A DNA stretch of 64,000 nt from Theobroma cacao (lineage: Eukaryota > Streptophyta > Magnoliopsida > Malvales > Malvaceae): assembly GCF_000208745.1 (NCBI RefSeq), contig NC_030854.1, forward strand, positions 21,290,445 to 21,354,444, given 5' to 3'. Shown piece by piece: positions 34,701-46,383 of the stretch (the first letter of the stretch is position 1; every line of letters starts with the position of its first letter). The notes beneath the pieces are model-generated. The model saw only the letters and a program-made list of their open reading frames with translations, did not search any database and was not told where the DNA came from. The position numbers and the translations under genes were made by a program.

Positions 34701-37700
34701 ACATTTAATTAACATTTTTTAATATATATTTTTTGCTCTTTCTTTCTCTAACTCGCAGCTGCTCTTTCCTCTCTCTCCAGAAGCTCTCAGCCAATAACGA
34801 AAGCCTAAACACCCCTTTCTACCACAGTGAGCCGCCTCGGACCTGCTCTCACGGCCAACCTCTATCACCGCATATGGAGACTACTTCCTTCCCTTCTCAC
34901 TTGAATGCCAATCCCGAATCCTAACTCACCCTTAAAACCCCAAATCAGCCAAACTAAAAGCCTAATATTTTCAAGACTCAATCTGGGGTTTTCTTTCTCT
35001 AGTTTTTTTTATGGCTCAATTCTCTTTTTGGGTCGTCATCTTTGGAGAGGTCACCATCTGTTCTTTAGGTAGTCTCGGTCAATAGATATATGTAGTGATA
35101 TATATGGATACTTTGAGCACACGGTTGTGCATTAGATTGTCATGCGAGACATGGATTCCGTTTAATGAAATATATATATATATATATATATATACTGTGA
35201 TGGATCAGAATTCTGCATGAATATTTAGAGCATTTGGTTCCATAGTTTATGCGTGATCTTTTCCATAGTTTAGCATTATTAATTATTATTTATGAGGATA
35301 AAATTTAGCGATGTGATATGTTATTGGATATGAATTGGGGCACTCTTTTCCATATAGATCATTATTTTTTACTTTTTGCCTTATCTTTACACTACATTGA
35401 TTATATTTCTTAATTCACAAAGTTCAGTGTAATATCTTCTTAATTAACAAAGTTCATTGTATTGCTCCATCTTCAATTGCTATTAATGTAGGAATGCTAC
35501 TAATTATTGACCATTGATGTGTAGGCGAATGTATATAAATTTTTTATTATGCGTCGTGATTCTTGAGTGGCATGTGGCTTGTGCAAATGTCAATTGTGGC
35601 GTTAGTCCGTTCAATCGAAGCACCTAACAATATATTTGTTGACATTATAAATGCTTTTGCCTTTTTAGTCTTTTCCTCTTACCTTTTTTTCTAGATTCTC
35701 TCTCTTTCTCCCTTGGATTTCTCTGCACTTTCTCTCTCTCCTATATATATAAATATCTTGGTAACTTCTTATCATTAAGATAAACTTTTGCTAACCTTTT
35801 TAATTGATAATAGTTGTGAATGCAACTTTTTTGAGGAAATCAGGGGTAATTTTGGTGTCGCAAATATGTAGTTGTCTTTGCATTTTATTTCTTTCTTCAT
35901 ATTATTTCAGAATGTTTATGTTCTCTCAGATTTTTCATGTGCATGAGGCATTATGGATCATTTTTTACTTTTGTTCAATGGTCATCGTAGATTTCAAATG
36001 TGCATTGCTTTTCTATTATTATTATTACTTTTTTTAAATTGTTTTCCATGTTTATGTCTATGTTTTTGTTTTCATTTATTTACTCCTTAAATAGAACATG
36101 GTGCTATTTGTTTAAACTTTTTTTTGAATAAAATGTGTAATTTTTTATATTTGGTAGATCTTAACATGGCGATTGGTATGATTTTTTTTCTTTTGTTCTT
36201 GCGGTGTAATTCCATTCTTCTTTTTGCGAGTTTTTCGCTTTATATCAAATCAGGTATGATTATTTTTCCCTTCATTTATTTATTTGGTAGCATGTTATGA
36301 AAAAAATTATGTATTGTTTATCCTTTTTAGTTTTGTTATTAGTTCACTTCATTTGATGTTAACTATTAATAAATTTGACTATTATTGCATCAAAATTCAA
36401 ACTTTTATTTTTATTGTACTTTCTTTTAAGTTTTTATTGAAATGATGTAAAATTATTGTGTTTGTTTCTATTACCATATTGTCTTTTTATGCAATTGAAG
36501 TCTTTTATGATAAATAGTCAATGCTGTTATGAAGTTCACATATTGATTTGGCTCAATTTTGGTTTACTTCGTTTGATGGTTTATTAGTTAGTTTTTTTTT
36601 TTTTCTCTTGATAGCTTGAATGATTGGATCATAGATGAGAATTAGGCGTTCATTTACCGAATAAATTCAAAATAAAAAAAACACATTATCAAACAATCAC
36701 AAAATATACTTTGCTGTTTATGATTCTTGAGGGTTTAGAATTTATTTTTCAGCACTTTATACACACCAGCAACTTATTTATGATATAATTATTTTGCAAA
36801 TTTATTGTTATTTTATTATTACTGATCCTATAAGGTTTATATTTAAAACCTAAAGATAGTATATATTTAGATTTCTTGGTATGATTTTTCTTCGTACTTA
36901 TTTATTTGTCATTATGTAAAATATCGCTGCCCTTTTCAACAACATTATACTGTGTCCTCCACTGAACATCAGGAGGAAAAATTGAGTGTAAAGTAACATT
37001 TATTGGTTTATTAATCTTTGCTACAATTGCTTTATCCGATTTGTTCCATGTTTTTTTCTTTTCATTTTCTCATTTCAATTCTAATATTCTGATGTTACTT
37101 ATTATAAAAAAAAAATCATTTTAATACTCACTTGAGGAAGTTCTACTCTTAAACAAGTTTGAAGAGATATCTTAATACTTTCCTTCCTATTTACTCTAAC
37201 ACGCAATCAAAACTCTTTTTATGACTTCAACGTAAATAGTATAGCATGCTTAGATTGATTTCCTTTTCTAAGCCAACTTCCAAAGTATTTGGTCCATACA
37301 AAAATACAATTTAAGAATACAAATTATAACTCAAGCAACTACAACCATGAACACATTCATCATTGGTTTTTTTTTACATGCTTTAGGCATTCTTTCTACC
37401 CACATTTAAAACTTGCTTAATTACTATTTATCAATATGCTTATTGACATATTCTACATCACCTTCATATACATATTGAACCCTTGTTTGACTGCAACAAA
37501 GGATATTAATGCATGTTTAATTATTTTGATAAAAGAACAATATTAATACATGTTTATGGCTGCAAGTGAAAATTAAAACATCTCTTTTAAGATTTGTTTT
37601 AAAACCCAAGTTCTTACTCTAATTTTGTTAAAATAAGTCCCTCCGCAACCTGATAAAGAAGAAAGTTTGTTTCAAGTTGCAGAGCTCTCAATTTATCTAT

Positions 37701-38831
37701 GAATTAGGTTGATCTAAAATCTTCAAGTTTTTTCTATGGGTAAAGATAAAATGGAGAAAAAGACATGAAAACTACTGATTGAGATTTATGGCAAGATCTT
37801 TCTGGCTGTGAAAAATGGAGGGCAAAAGACAAATTGCATTGAGAGGTGAAGTTGTTTGCTTGTGGCCATTGAATTTGATCAACAATGTGAGATACCATTT
37901 TCCAAGTGCGAATGGAGACATCCGAATCTCATCTACAAACTACAATGGGGTTAATAAATTTCCTTTCCTTACCTTCTTGGCCAGTGGCCATCCACGTGCC
38001 TTTCCCCATGCACGAGGCTTCTGTCTTCTAGGCATTGCAGCCATAAACCCAAAACAAACAAGGGACAATATTTTATACAGTGAAAACCAGCATCTAGTGG
38101 TTTCCATTTGTTTACAATATATCTATCTGATTCCACCTTACATTACCACTAATAGAGAAAGGAAAATTCTTAAATTTCGAAAACAGGATTGTGGAGTCCA
38201 AAATTTCAGTAAAACATACTTATATCTATGCCCTGCATGCATGTGGATTTTGATTTGAAAATTCCCAGAATATGACAAAATTAGAGGTTATATTTAACAG
38301 CTAATTAACTTTTGGCCTTATCCTCGAGCAGACTATATCATGTATGAGAAATGGTTGCAGTTAAATCACAAAGAAATTTCATATTTCTTAAGTTGAGACA
38401 TTGTTTTAAACATATAAGTATAGTAAAATCACTATACTTATTGGTATAAATTGGACACTCAATCACTTTTCAAAAAATAAAATAAAATTGGACACTCAAT
38501 CTTAAAAATTCATCATAATATTATATTAACCTTGCTCTTTCCATCTGTTAAGATAATTATTATTATACAATACTATTATTTGGTTAAGAGTTATACTGTT
38601 AATTACTTAGAGTTAGATTATGAATAAAATAATAGCTTTTTATATCTATATACGAATGTCATCGATTTTACATTAGTAAGGAATGAGATGGATTTTGAAT
38701 ATATAAATATGAATCTTTCACTAGTGTTTTAAGTTAAGAACGTGATCTCGTGACATTAAATTTTAATATCAACATTTTATTTCTTTCAAAATTATTATAT
38801 ATTTTTATAACTTTCATATATATGAATATTC

Positions 38832-38865
<34 letters not shown>

Positions 38866-39559
38866 ATTTCTCCATATTCAATATACATATTTATATACCG
38901 AAATAGAAGATCTTCTTGCATTTTCTTTCTAAATAATCCGTTTGAAAGTTATATTTTCACAACACAAAAATTTATATTATAGTAATTTTATGCAGACATA
39001 AATAACAACCTTAGAAATGTGTTTATAACAGAAGTTATCCAACGTGCAAGCAGTGATGCTTAATATGGTTGAATTGGAGAGGAGTAAGTATTGCAGAGCA
39101 CAAGTAGGCGGTGGAAAAGAACATGCCTGCTGTCCCATCAAATCTCATTAATTATTATTATTATTATTATTATTGTTTATAGCAAAACAAAAACCTCCCA
39201 ACCCTTCTATACATACAACAATAGATTGACCATATTTGCCCTAAGAGACATAAATGCTTTTGTTTCGGTATTTGATCTATTCTCTCTCAGCATCCGTGAG
39301 TTTCTCATCCAAAACTACTACTCTTCTTTTCTTGTTTGTTTACTATTTCCATAACAATGTTTTTCTCATGAGATAATTCGTTTCAAACAAGGGACCAACC
39401 GAATCCTTTCATTTAGTATGGAGCATTTTAATTTGTAATTATTATTTCATTTCCTATTATGACACGATTTGATAAGGAAACACATACGTATTCAAATATA
39501 TATAGGTTGACGAGGTGGTAGCAGGGGAAGCAAAGGCAAATTAGGCAGAGGCAGAGATA
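34701..39559. other. intergenic between copies B and C, with microsatellites
   Basis: No recognisable gene. CT-rich runs at 34730-34800 and 35660-35750 look like leader or promoter sequence but no frame follows. Simple repeats: (TA)n at 35169-35194, (AT)n at 38832-38862, (ATT)n at 39148-39174. A 147-codon frame at 37815-38258 matches nothing I know. The last 150 bp upstream of copy C share nothing with the flank of copy B until a few bases before the ATG. Confidence 0.5.
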
Positions 39560-42500
39560 ATGGCAATTACGTGCCCAAGACGTAGGGACTGCTGGGAGTG
39601 GGCGAGAGTGTACATAAACTACTGTATTTGCAGCGCAAGAGATGAAGGGTCTTTTGCTTTGGGTTTGATCAGTGTCATAAGTTGGAGCGTTGCTGAAATC
39701 CCTCAGATTATCACCAACTATAAGGAGAAATCCATTGAGGGCCTCTCTCTCGGTTTTTTGATCACTTGGATTGTTGGGTGAGTATTTCTTCTATTCTATC
39801 ACCACCTTTTCTTACTTCCATATTGTTTACCAAAAGGACTTTATCACCATTCTACTTGCAGGGATCTTTTCAATCTTTTCGGTTGTATTCTTGAACCGGC
39901 TACTGTAAGTGTTTGGCTTGTTTCCCGTATATATATATATATGGTGATTTTTACCTGTTTTGGGTTTGTTTTTGTTCCTTGTGTTAGTTTGATAGCTGAA
40001 TCTAATTTGTTATCCTTTTCATTGTGCTGCTCAGTCAAATTGCATTGTTACTTTCTGTTATGTCACTTCCTTTCTTTTGCATTATTGTTATGGTATAATG
40101 TGCCTATAAGCAGGTTCAATGACGGTCTCCTTTTTCTTCACATTATTGTTATTGTCATCCAATTGAATCTTACTTTTTGCGATTTGCTTTTTCGCTTCCT
40201 GAAAAGTAAAAGCTTATATTTAATTATGAATGAACAATGGTTGAGATGTAATATTTCATATAACAAAATTAATTGATATTCGTACTTATTTCTTGCTGGC
40301 TCTCAAAAGTGAAAATCAAGCAACAACAATACCTATGCAGCCTAACTTTTTTGGCTTGGGCCTTTTGCTGCATTCAACCTAAGTTTCAAATACATAAGGA
40401 GATCTTTCAGTTCATTTTGTAATCATAAGCTTATTTCATTTTTGTTGTAGATGATGGATGAAAACACTTTTAACTGTTTGGTTTATGCTGAAGGTAGTGA
40501 ACAACTGAACCAAAAATGCACTAATAAATTAAAAGCACTTGTAACTTTTTTTTTTCTTTTCTTATTTCCTTGCTTTGTCTCAGAGGTTGTTTGAGATAAC
40601 TATAGTCATCTGAGTTTCTTGACACATTTGACATTGATAATATACCTACTCATTCTTTTACTCATGTCCTTATATGGTTTATTTTTCTTATTTTAAAAGT
40701 TTTAAACTTGTTTCCATATCAGACAGGTGCAACTTTTTTGCTTTCCAGTGTAAAAACATGCATCTATTCATTGCTAAAAGACATTTCACATTCGGAGAGC
40801 ATGATTTTTTTGTTAGGGACACTTTATCCTCTTGCTTTAAAAAATATTAAGAATAAATTCTCGTGGAGCTCTAGTCTAGTTTGAAAGAAAAAATTATTTT
40901 GATTTTCTATAGGGAGTATTGTTGCAGCCAGTGTACTGAAACTTTGTTGCTTTTCTTTGCAGCTTCCGACACAATTCTATATGGCAGTAGTAAGAATATG
41001 CTAAACCCAAAATGTTGTTAGTCTAGTCAATTCTTAATTAACTATATTGTTCTAATTCTCAACTATTGATTTACATGACCTTCTTGCTATGATGTCAAAG
41101 CACAGTTGTATACAATGACTACATCAATTCTTGCGGCACAGACTGTATACTATGGTCACATTTATCCTCGATTAAAGTACAAAAGAGTGTGCCACAAGGT
41201 AAGAACTTAAACTACATTTCTCTTGGCAAAGTTTATGAAACAATTTTGCACATTACAAATTCGTCTCTCCTCAGAGTCAAATTACATAACACAATGGTCA
41301 AGTTAAAGCTCTGCACTCCCGAAACTGCTGAACCTAATGGAATAAAAAAACAGACTATTTTGTTAAAACGTGAGCAGCAGAGAAAAATGTTTAGTTTTTC
41401 ATTAAACCAAAACTAGCTTGTATGGTATTTTTTGTTGTATATTTAAATGATATAAATCTTTTTATTGGATTTAACTAAAAGGTCAAAAACAAAAAAAAAG
41501 AATTGGGGAAGAAGATGCTAATCAATTGTGTTTTTCATGTAACTTCAGAAGAGCATATGGTATCTTATGGACTTATGTGTATTGTTATGATCATGCAAGT
41601 ACATGAAAAGATACTTGGTTGTCTTCATAAGGATTTTGCAAACTTGATTTCTCAAAAATTTGATTTCAGTTGAGCTGTAGTTTGAACAATTAGATGTAGA
41701 ATTGGTTCTGTCTGGTCTTAATAAAATAGATTTGATTGCTTTACCAAGTGCATGGAAGCCCATGCTCAAGGAAGTGTAAAGGGAATAAATGTAAATAATC
41801 TACTTAACCTTTTGTATTAGAATAAACTTTATGCATGGTTTGGTGGTCAATTTTTAACTGGTCCAAATATTTTAGTTTGTAGCTTGTTCAGCTTTACTTT
41901 TGGAAAACGTATTACTGCAATAGATATGAATTTTCAGTGTTTGAGGTGTTTTTGCATGAGTTTAAAAGAACTCCTGATTTGCAATAATCTTATTAAGAAG
42001 TTGATCATTGCTAACAGTTGTTTCATGTGTAAGAACAACATTGAATCAATAGATCATCTTTTACCTAATTGTACAATAGCTTAAAAATTATAGTCTCCAG
42101 TTTTTGCTTTATTCATAGTGGCTTGCCACTTGGGCGATTCCAGATATAGTGGTTGATTTATTGCATGCTTGGAAAATGAGTTTCGGAAAACGCACATATT
42201 GGGAAGGCTGGAGATTTTAGTGTCATTAGCTCTGATGTGAAGAAATAAAGCTTGAAATGCAGAAGTTGGAATTGCATTTCTAGGATATTAACTTATTTTC
42301 ACTGACATTCTATTTGGACATTCAAGATGTATTTAATCTTTCTTTCTAATTTCTTGTTTGATTGTTGCTGCTTTTGCATTTAGTATGTTCCATTTTTCTG
42401 TTAATAAATTCTAAGCATACCAGGAAAAAACTTTCAAATTATTGTGGTAGGAGGTCTTAAGTTGAGAGATCAAGTCTATGTAACTTTTTATGTACCTGAT

Positions 42501-45500
42501 ATGTGATCATGGAACAATCTCAAAGAATCTAACGATGATATGCTATGGAATCTTCGTGATCTTCGCTCTGTTCTTTTCTCCATACTTGTATTTAGTTTCC
42601 CAGTAGTGGAAGGAAACATAAGTATAACATTCTGAAAGCATTGCAGGAGTATTAAACATCTTCATTGGTTTTTGATGGTTGCATTTTTTTCTATGAAGGT
42701 TTTTATTTTGTTTTCATAGATGTATTATGCTTCAAAATTCCACAATTCACTGTGTTTCATATATAGGACTCCAAAGAGCACCAACCTGAGGCTGTGGAAA
42801 AAGTTATTGATGCTGACAGATTAAGTTCTCCTATTCCTCTTCCAGCAATTAATGTAAAGAGTTCTCCGGGCAGAGAATTATACTACATGTAATTCAATAT
42901 TCACCTTAAAGTTCTCACATTTGCACTATTTTGCTTGAATTTTTGGACTTAATACCTCAACAACCTTTGTACATGAGAAACGCAGACAATATGATTCATT
43001 TTCCTTTTTTTTTTTAGTTTGCATCTGGATTCTGTTATTTTTTTGGAATATTTAGGTTCACTGAACTTAGAATTGGTTCTGCCATCCAAGTTAAAAGATC
43101 AAATTTCAATATATGCCTCCTGGATTGTCATTTAGTTAAGCATATGTAACAGACTTAGAATTGGTTTACCCATTTCCCAGCCTACGTGTACACTTGCAAA
43201 TACATATACTATTTAAATTCTCTTCATTCCATTATATTTGACTGTATGTCACTTTTTGGATGTTCAACAAAATTTTGGGACATTTAGGAAGAAAAAGTAA
43301 CTGATAGAGGCATGATGCAGACACAAAGATAAACTTAGAGCGAGTTTTCTCATACTTTTTCAGATCCTGAAAGAAGGTTAGAAACCTAGTTTTCTGTGAC
43401 TAGTACGACATGTAATGAATCAAACTACTTCAAGGTATATGTCACATTGAAAGATAGAGGTCACAGAAAACCTTCTGCATATTTTGATATGCCCAATGAT
43501 GCATATAGTGATGATCTAATAGTTTCAGTTTGTTTTTATATATATATTATGTTAGGTCAGCTAGATCTCTATCAAGAAGTCATACTCCCACAGCAGGATC
43601 CTTCCTCGTACAAAGAATGACTCCTCCTTCTCATACAAGAAGTTCAGTTGAAGAGCCATTGCTCAGTGCACATGTTTCTGCCCAGTCTGCCTCTCCTCCA
43701 AGCTCCAAATCATTGTTATGCTTGGTGACTATTAATTAACTTGAAGAACTAGCGTCCTATTCTAGTCTAAAAAGAATGTACTATATGAATTAACTTTTCT
43801 CTGTTTCAGGTATCTGTATTAATGTTCATTGCCACATTTAATTCCCAGCTCTCAGCATTTAATAAACTTCACATAGAGCATAAGATAGTAAATCAAGGAT
43901 TCGTGATACAAATTGGAAGAAAGCTTCTCCAGGTAGTTCAACCTGCAATTAGTTTCCTCTATACTCGCATAATCATTTGCTGGAACAGCACATTTATATG
44001 TATAGCCTGATATTAAAGCATTATAGAGTTTCTCCTAGGCCTCCTCTATCCAACATGTTTGTTAACCCTAAGTTATTTATTTTTTTATTGGCATTACCTA
44101 TTTTATTTGACTTCCTGTTGTAGCATGTCAAAAATTTGGAATTCATCTCTGTTGTGGATAAGCATGTAAATTGGATGCCACCATGTTTTAGGGAATGCGA
44201 AAGCTCTTGCATGCCTATTGGCTCCATAGCTCTTATTCTTTATGCCCTTTTGTTCAACTAGATTGAACTCATTGTGATATTTTAAATCAAACTTTGCTCA
44301 AGAGGAATAGGTGTCACTAACCATTTACTGGGATTTCAGGTAAATGCTGCGTCATTAGGAGAAAGTGGTATTGGAGGAGGCAGCAGGGTTGGAACTTTTC
44401 TTGGTTGGGCAATGGCAACTATTTACATGGGTGGACGCCTTCCCCAAATTTGCTTAAATGTAAGTTTTGCAGGAACCAAATGAGTAGTGTGTTTTAACTG
44501 TTTCACATAAAAAGATGAAAGTGTTTAAATGCTATATGTTCTTCTATTTTGACTTGATTGCTCATGTCCCCTTGAACTTTCAATTTTAAATTTCTAATCC
44601 TTCAACTTCTTAGTAACTATAGTGTTAGACTGAACTTCTATTAGATGTGTATAAGTATGGTTCTTATACATTGGTAACTTGGGGCAAGCTAGCATCATAT
44701 GTAAGACTTCCCCTCCTTGCCAGACCAAGTAGAATAAGCACAGTTCCTCCACTTACTACCTGCTGATCCTAAAATGAAATATAGCAAAGGATATCAGGAT
44801 TAGAATTCTAGGGCTTTAGATAAAACAGGATCTAATAGCATGATACTCAACCATTAGACCTAAATGCTTAAGCTAGTAGATTGGGGCCAAACTAATATTA
44901 TGTCTGTTATAGTATTAAACTCTCTTTCTAGTTGTCACAAGTTTTGTGATACAATGTGATTTTTTCACAAAGCATGTGTTTAACAAAAGAATTATTATAC
45001 TTTTGACTGGTGAAGGAAGGATTGCCTTGGTATCTATTCTTTATATGTCCAAAATCATGAAATTCTTTGGCAACATTTAGTTTTAAGCTGACAACTTGAA
45101 TATCAAGTATTTGAGTTGAACTTAATGTAGTTTTCCTGTTCAACTTTGCAGATTAGAAGAGGCAATGTAGAGGTAAGCACATTCATTAATATTTTAGTTC
45201 TCAATACCCACATGCAAGCAAGGACACACACACAAAATTTGGTGCCGTGTGCTGCTCCTTTTTGTTTATAAAACTTTTTGAATCACTGGAATAAGCATGT
45301 AGCATATTTAGAGCTTGTTTTTTCTGATTGGGATTAGAGGAAAAAGTATTCTCTGAAGTGGAGCTTATTGAAAAGTGCTTTGGAATTATAATTATTTGAA
45401 AGAATTAATAATATCTTTTTGAGCTCAAAAACTTCGTTTAATACCTCTGTCAATTGTTAATGCAGCCTTTTCTTCCCGTAAAACTGCAAATTGGAGCTTG

Positions 45501-46383
45501 AACATTTAGTCTTGAGAGCTTATTTTCAGCTTTTAGAAAAGTTAAAAGACTTTTGTCAAATGCTGCTTAACTATACGAAATAAAACAGAAAAATGCTTTT
45601 GTAGCTAGTCATATAGGCATGACACTTAATATATAGGTCTTTATCATTGACACCAAAATGAGAGAAATGAGAAAGAGAGGGAGGAAGGCTGGGAGGGGAC
45701 ATGTTGTATTTATATCAATTTATATGCAGGGGCTGAATCTTGTATGGCTTGTCCGTGTATGCAGGGTCTGAACCCTTTTATGTTTATGTTTGCTTTGGTT
45801 GGAAACTCCACATATGTTGCTAGGTAAATTTGGTCAACTCATCATTGATATTTGGCTTCACTTTGAGTCATATTTATCACTTTATTGAGTGTGGTTTGTA
45901 CTTGAACCATTTCTCAGCTACCGAATGGTGCATTTTGGTTCCACTGTTTTTGTTACCTTTCCTTTATTTGTTTCCCTGTAGCATACTTGTCGAGAGCACG
46001 GATTGGTCAAGAATCAGACCAAATTTACCGTGGCTGGTGGATGCAGCAGGATGCGTGCTGCTTGATACTTTTGTATCCTTATTAAGGATGGTTCTGATAT
46101 GATACTTTTTAATTTTAATAATGGAAGTGTTATTTAGAATCACAAACCCTGGGATGTTTTTTTTTTTATGTTCAGTAGCACTTTTTTATTTTTATGGTGT
46201 CCCTTATGTTGCCCACTGTTTCTCCTTATTATCATTAATTGAGTTGCTACAGTCACCTGAAAAAATTTCATATTCTTTGTAGAACCTTAGTGCATTTTGC
46301 AGATACTGATTCAGTTCATATACTTCTGCTATTGGGCACCTCAAGATGCAGAGAATAAGCATGAAAACTTGAATGCATCGTAA
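39560..46383 (+). CDS. PQ-loop vacuolar amino-acid transporter (YPQ1/PQLC2-like), copy C, 12 exons, 388 aa
   Basis: Exons: 39560-39777, 39862-39904, 40963-40989, 41106-41198, 42767-42888, 43556-43724, 43810-43932, 44340-44459, 45152-45172, 45765-45823, 45982-46072, 46303-46383. They total 1167 bp and keep one open frame. All exon lengths equal those of copy B except exon 5, which lacks 36 bp (12 codons, GEQINNLDVKQV) in the central loop. Both PQ-loop motifs are intact (EIPQII; GRLPQI about P300-Q301), as is the end QFIYFCYWAPQDAENK. Introns contain no hAT or poly-T insertion, so this copy keeps the older intron structure. The promoter differs from that of A and B. It should have the same transport role; the shortened loop may alter regulation or trafficking. 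Both copies look functional from sequence alone. Confidence 0.93.
41822..42230 (+). mobile_element. LINE reverse-transcriptase zinc-finger (zf-RVT) fragment in intron 4 of copy C
   Basis: Translation gives SFTFGKRITAIDM, then NNLIKKLIIANSCFMCKNN, IESIDHLLPNC and, after a stop, KLWSPVFALFIV. The spacing C-x2-C ... H-x4-C and the 'ESIDHLLxxC' phrase are those of the zf-RVT domain found at the end of plant LINE polyproteins and their domesticated fragments. It is broken by stops and lies in an intron in the sense direction. The same fragment is in intron 4 of copy B, so it predates the duplication. Confidence 0.6.

Noticed and set aside
37815..38258. 147-codon open frame starting at an ATG
   Set aside because: No motif or family recognised, lies alone in AT-rich spacer, and its composition is mixed with no membrane or domain pattern. 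It could be real but cannot be supported from sequence.
26323..46383. SWEET/MtN3 sugar transporter for the two multi-exon membrane genes
   Set aside because: The conserved PxIPQII and GRLPQI motifs, the long serine-rich central loop and the exon pattern fit PQ-loop (YPQ1/PQLC2-type) proteins, not the triple-helix repeats of SWEETs.
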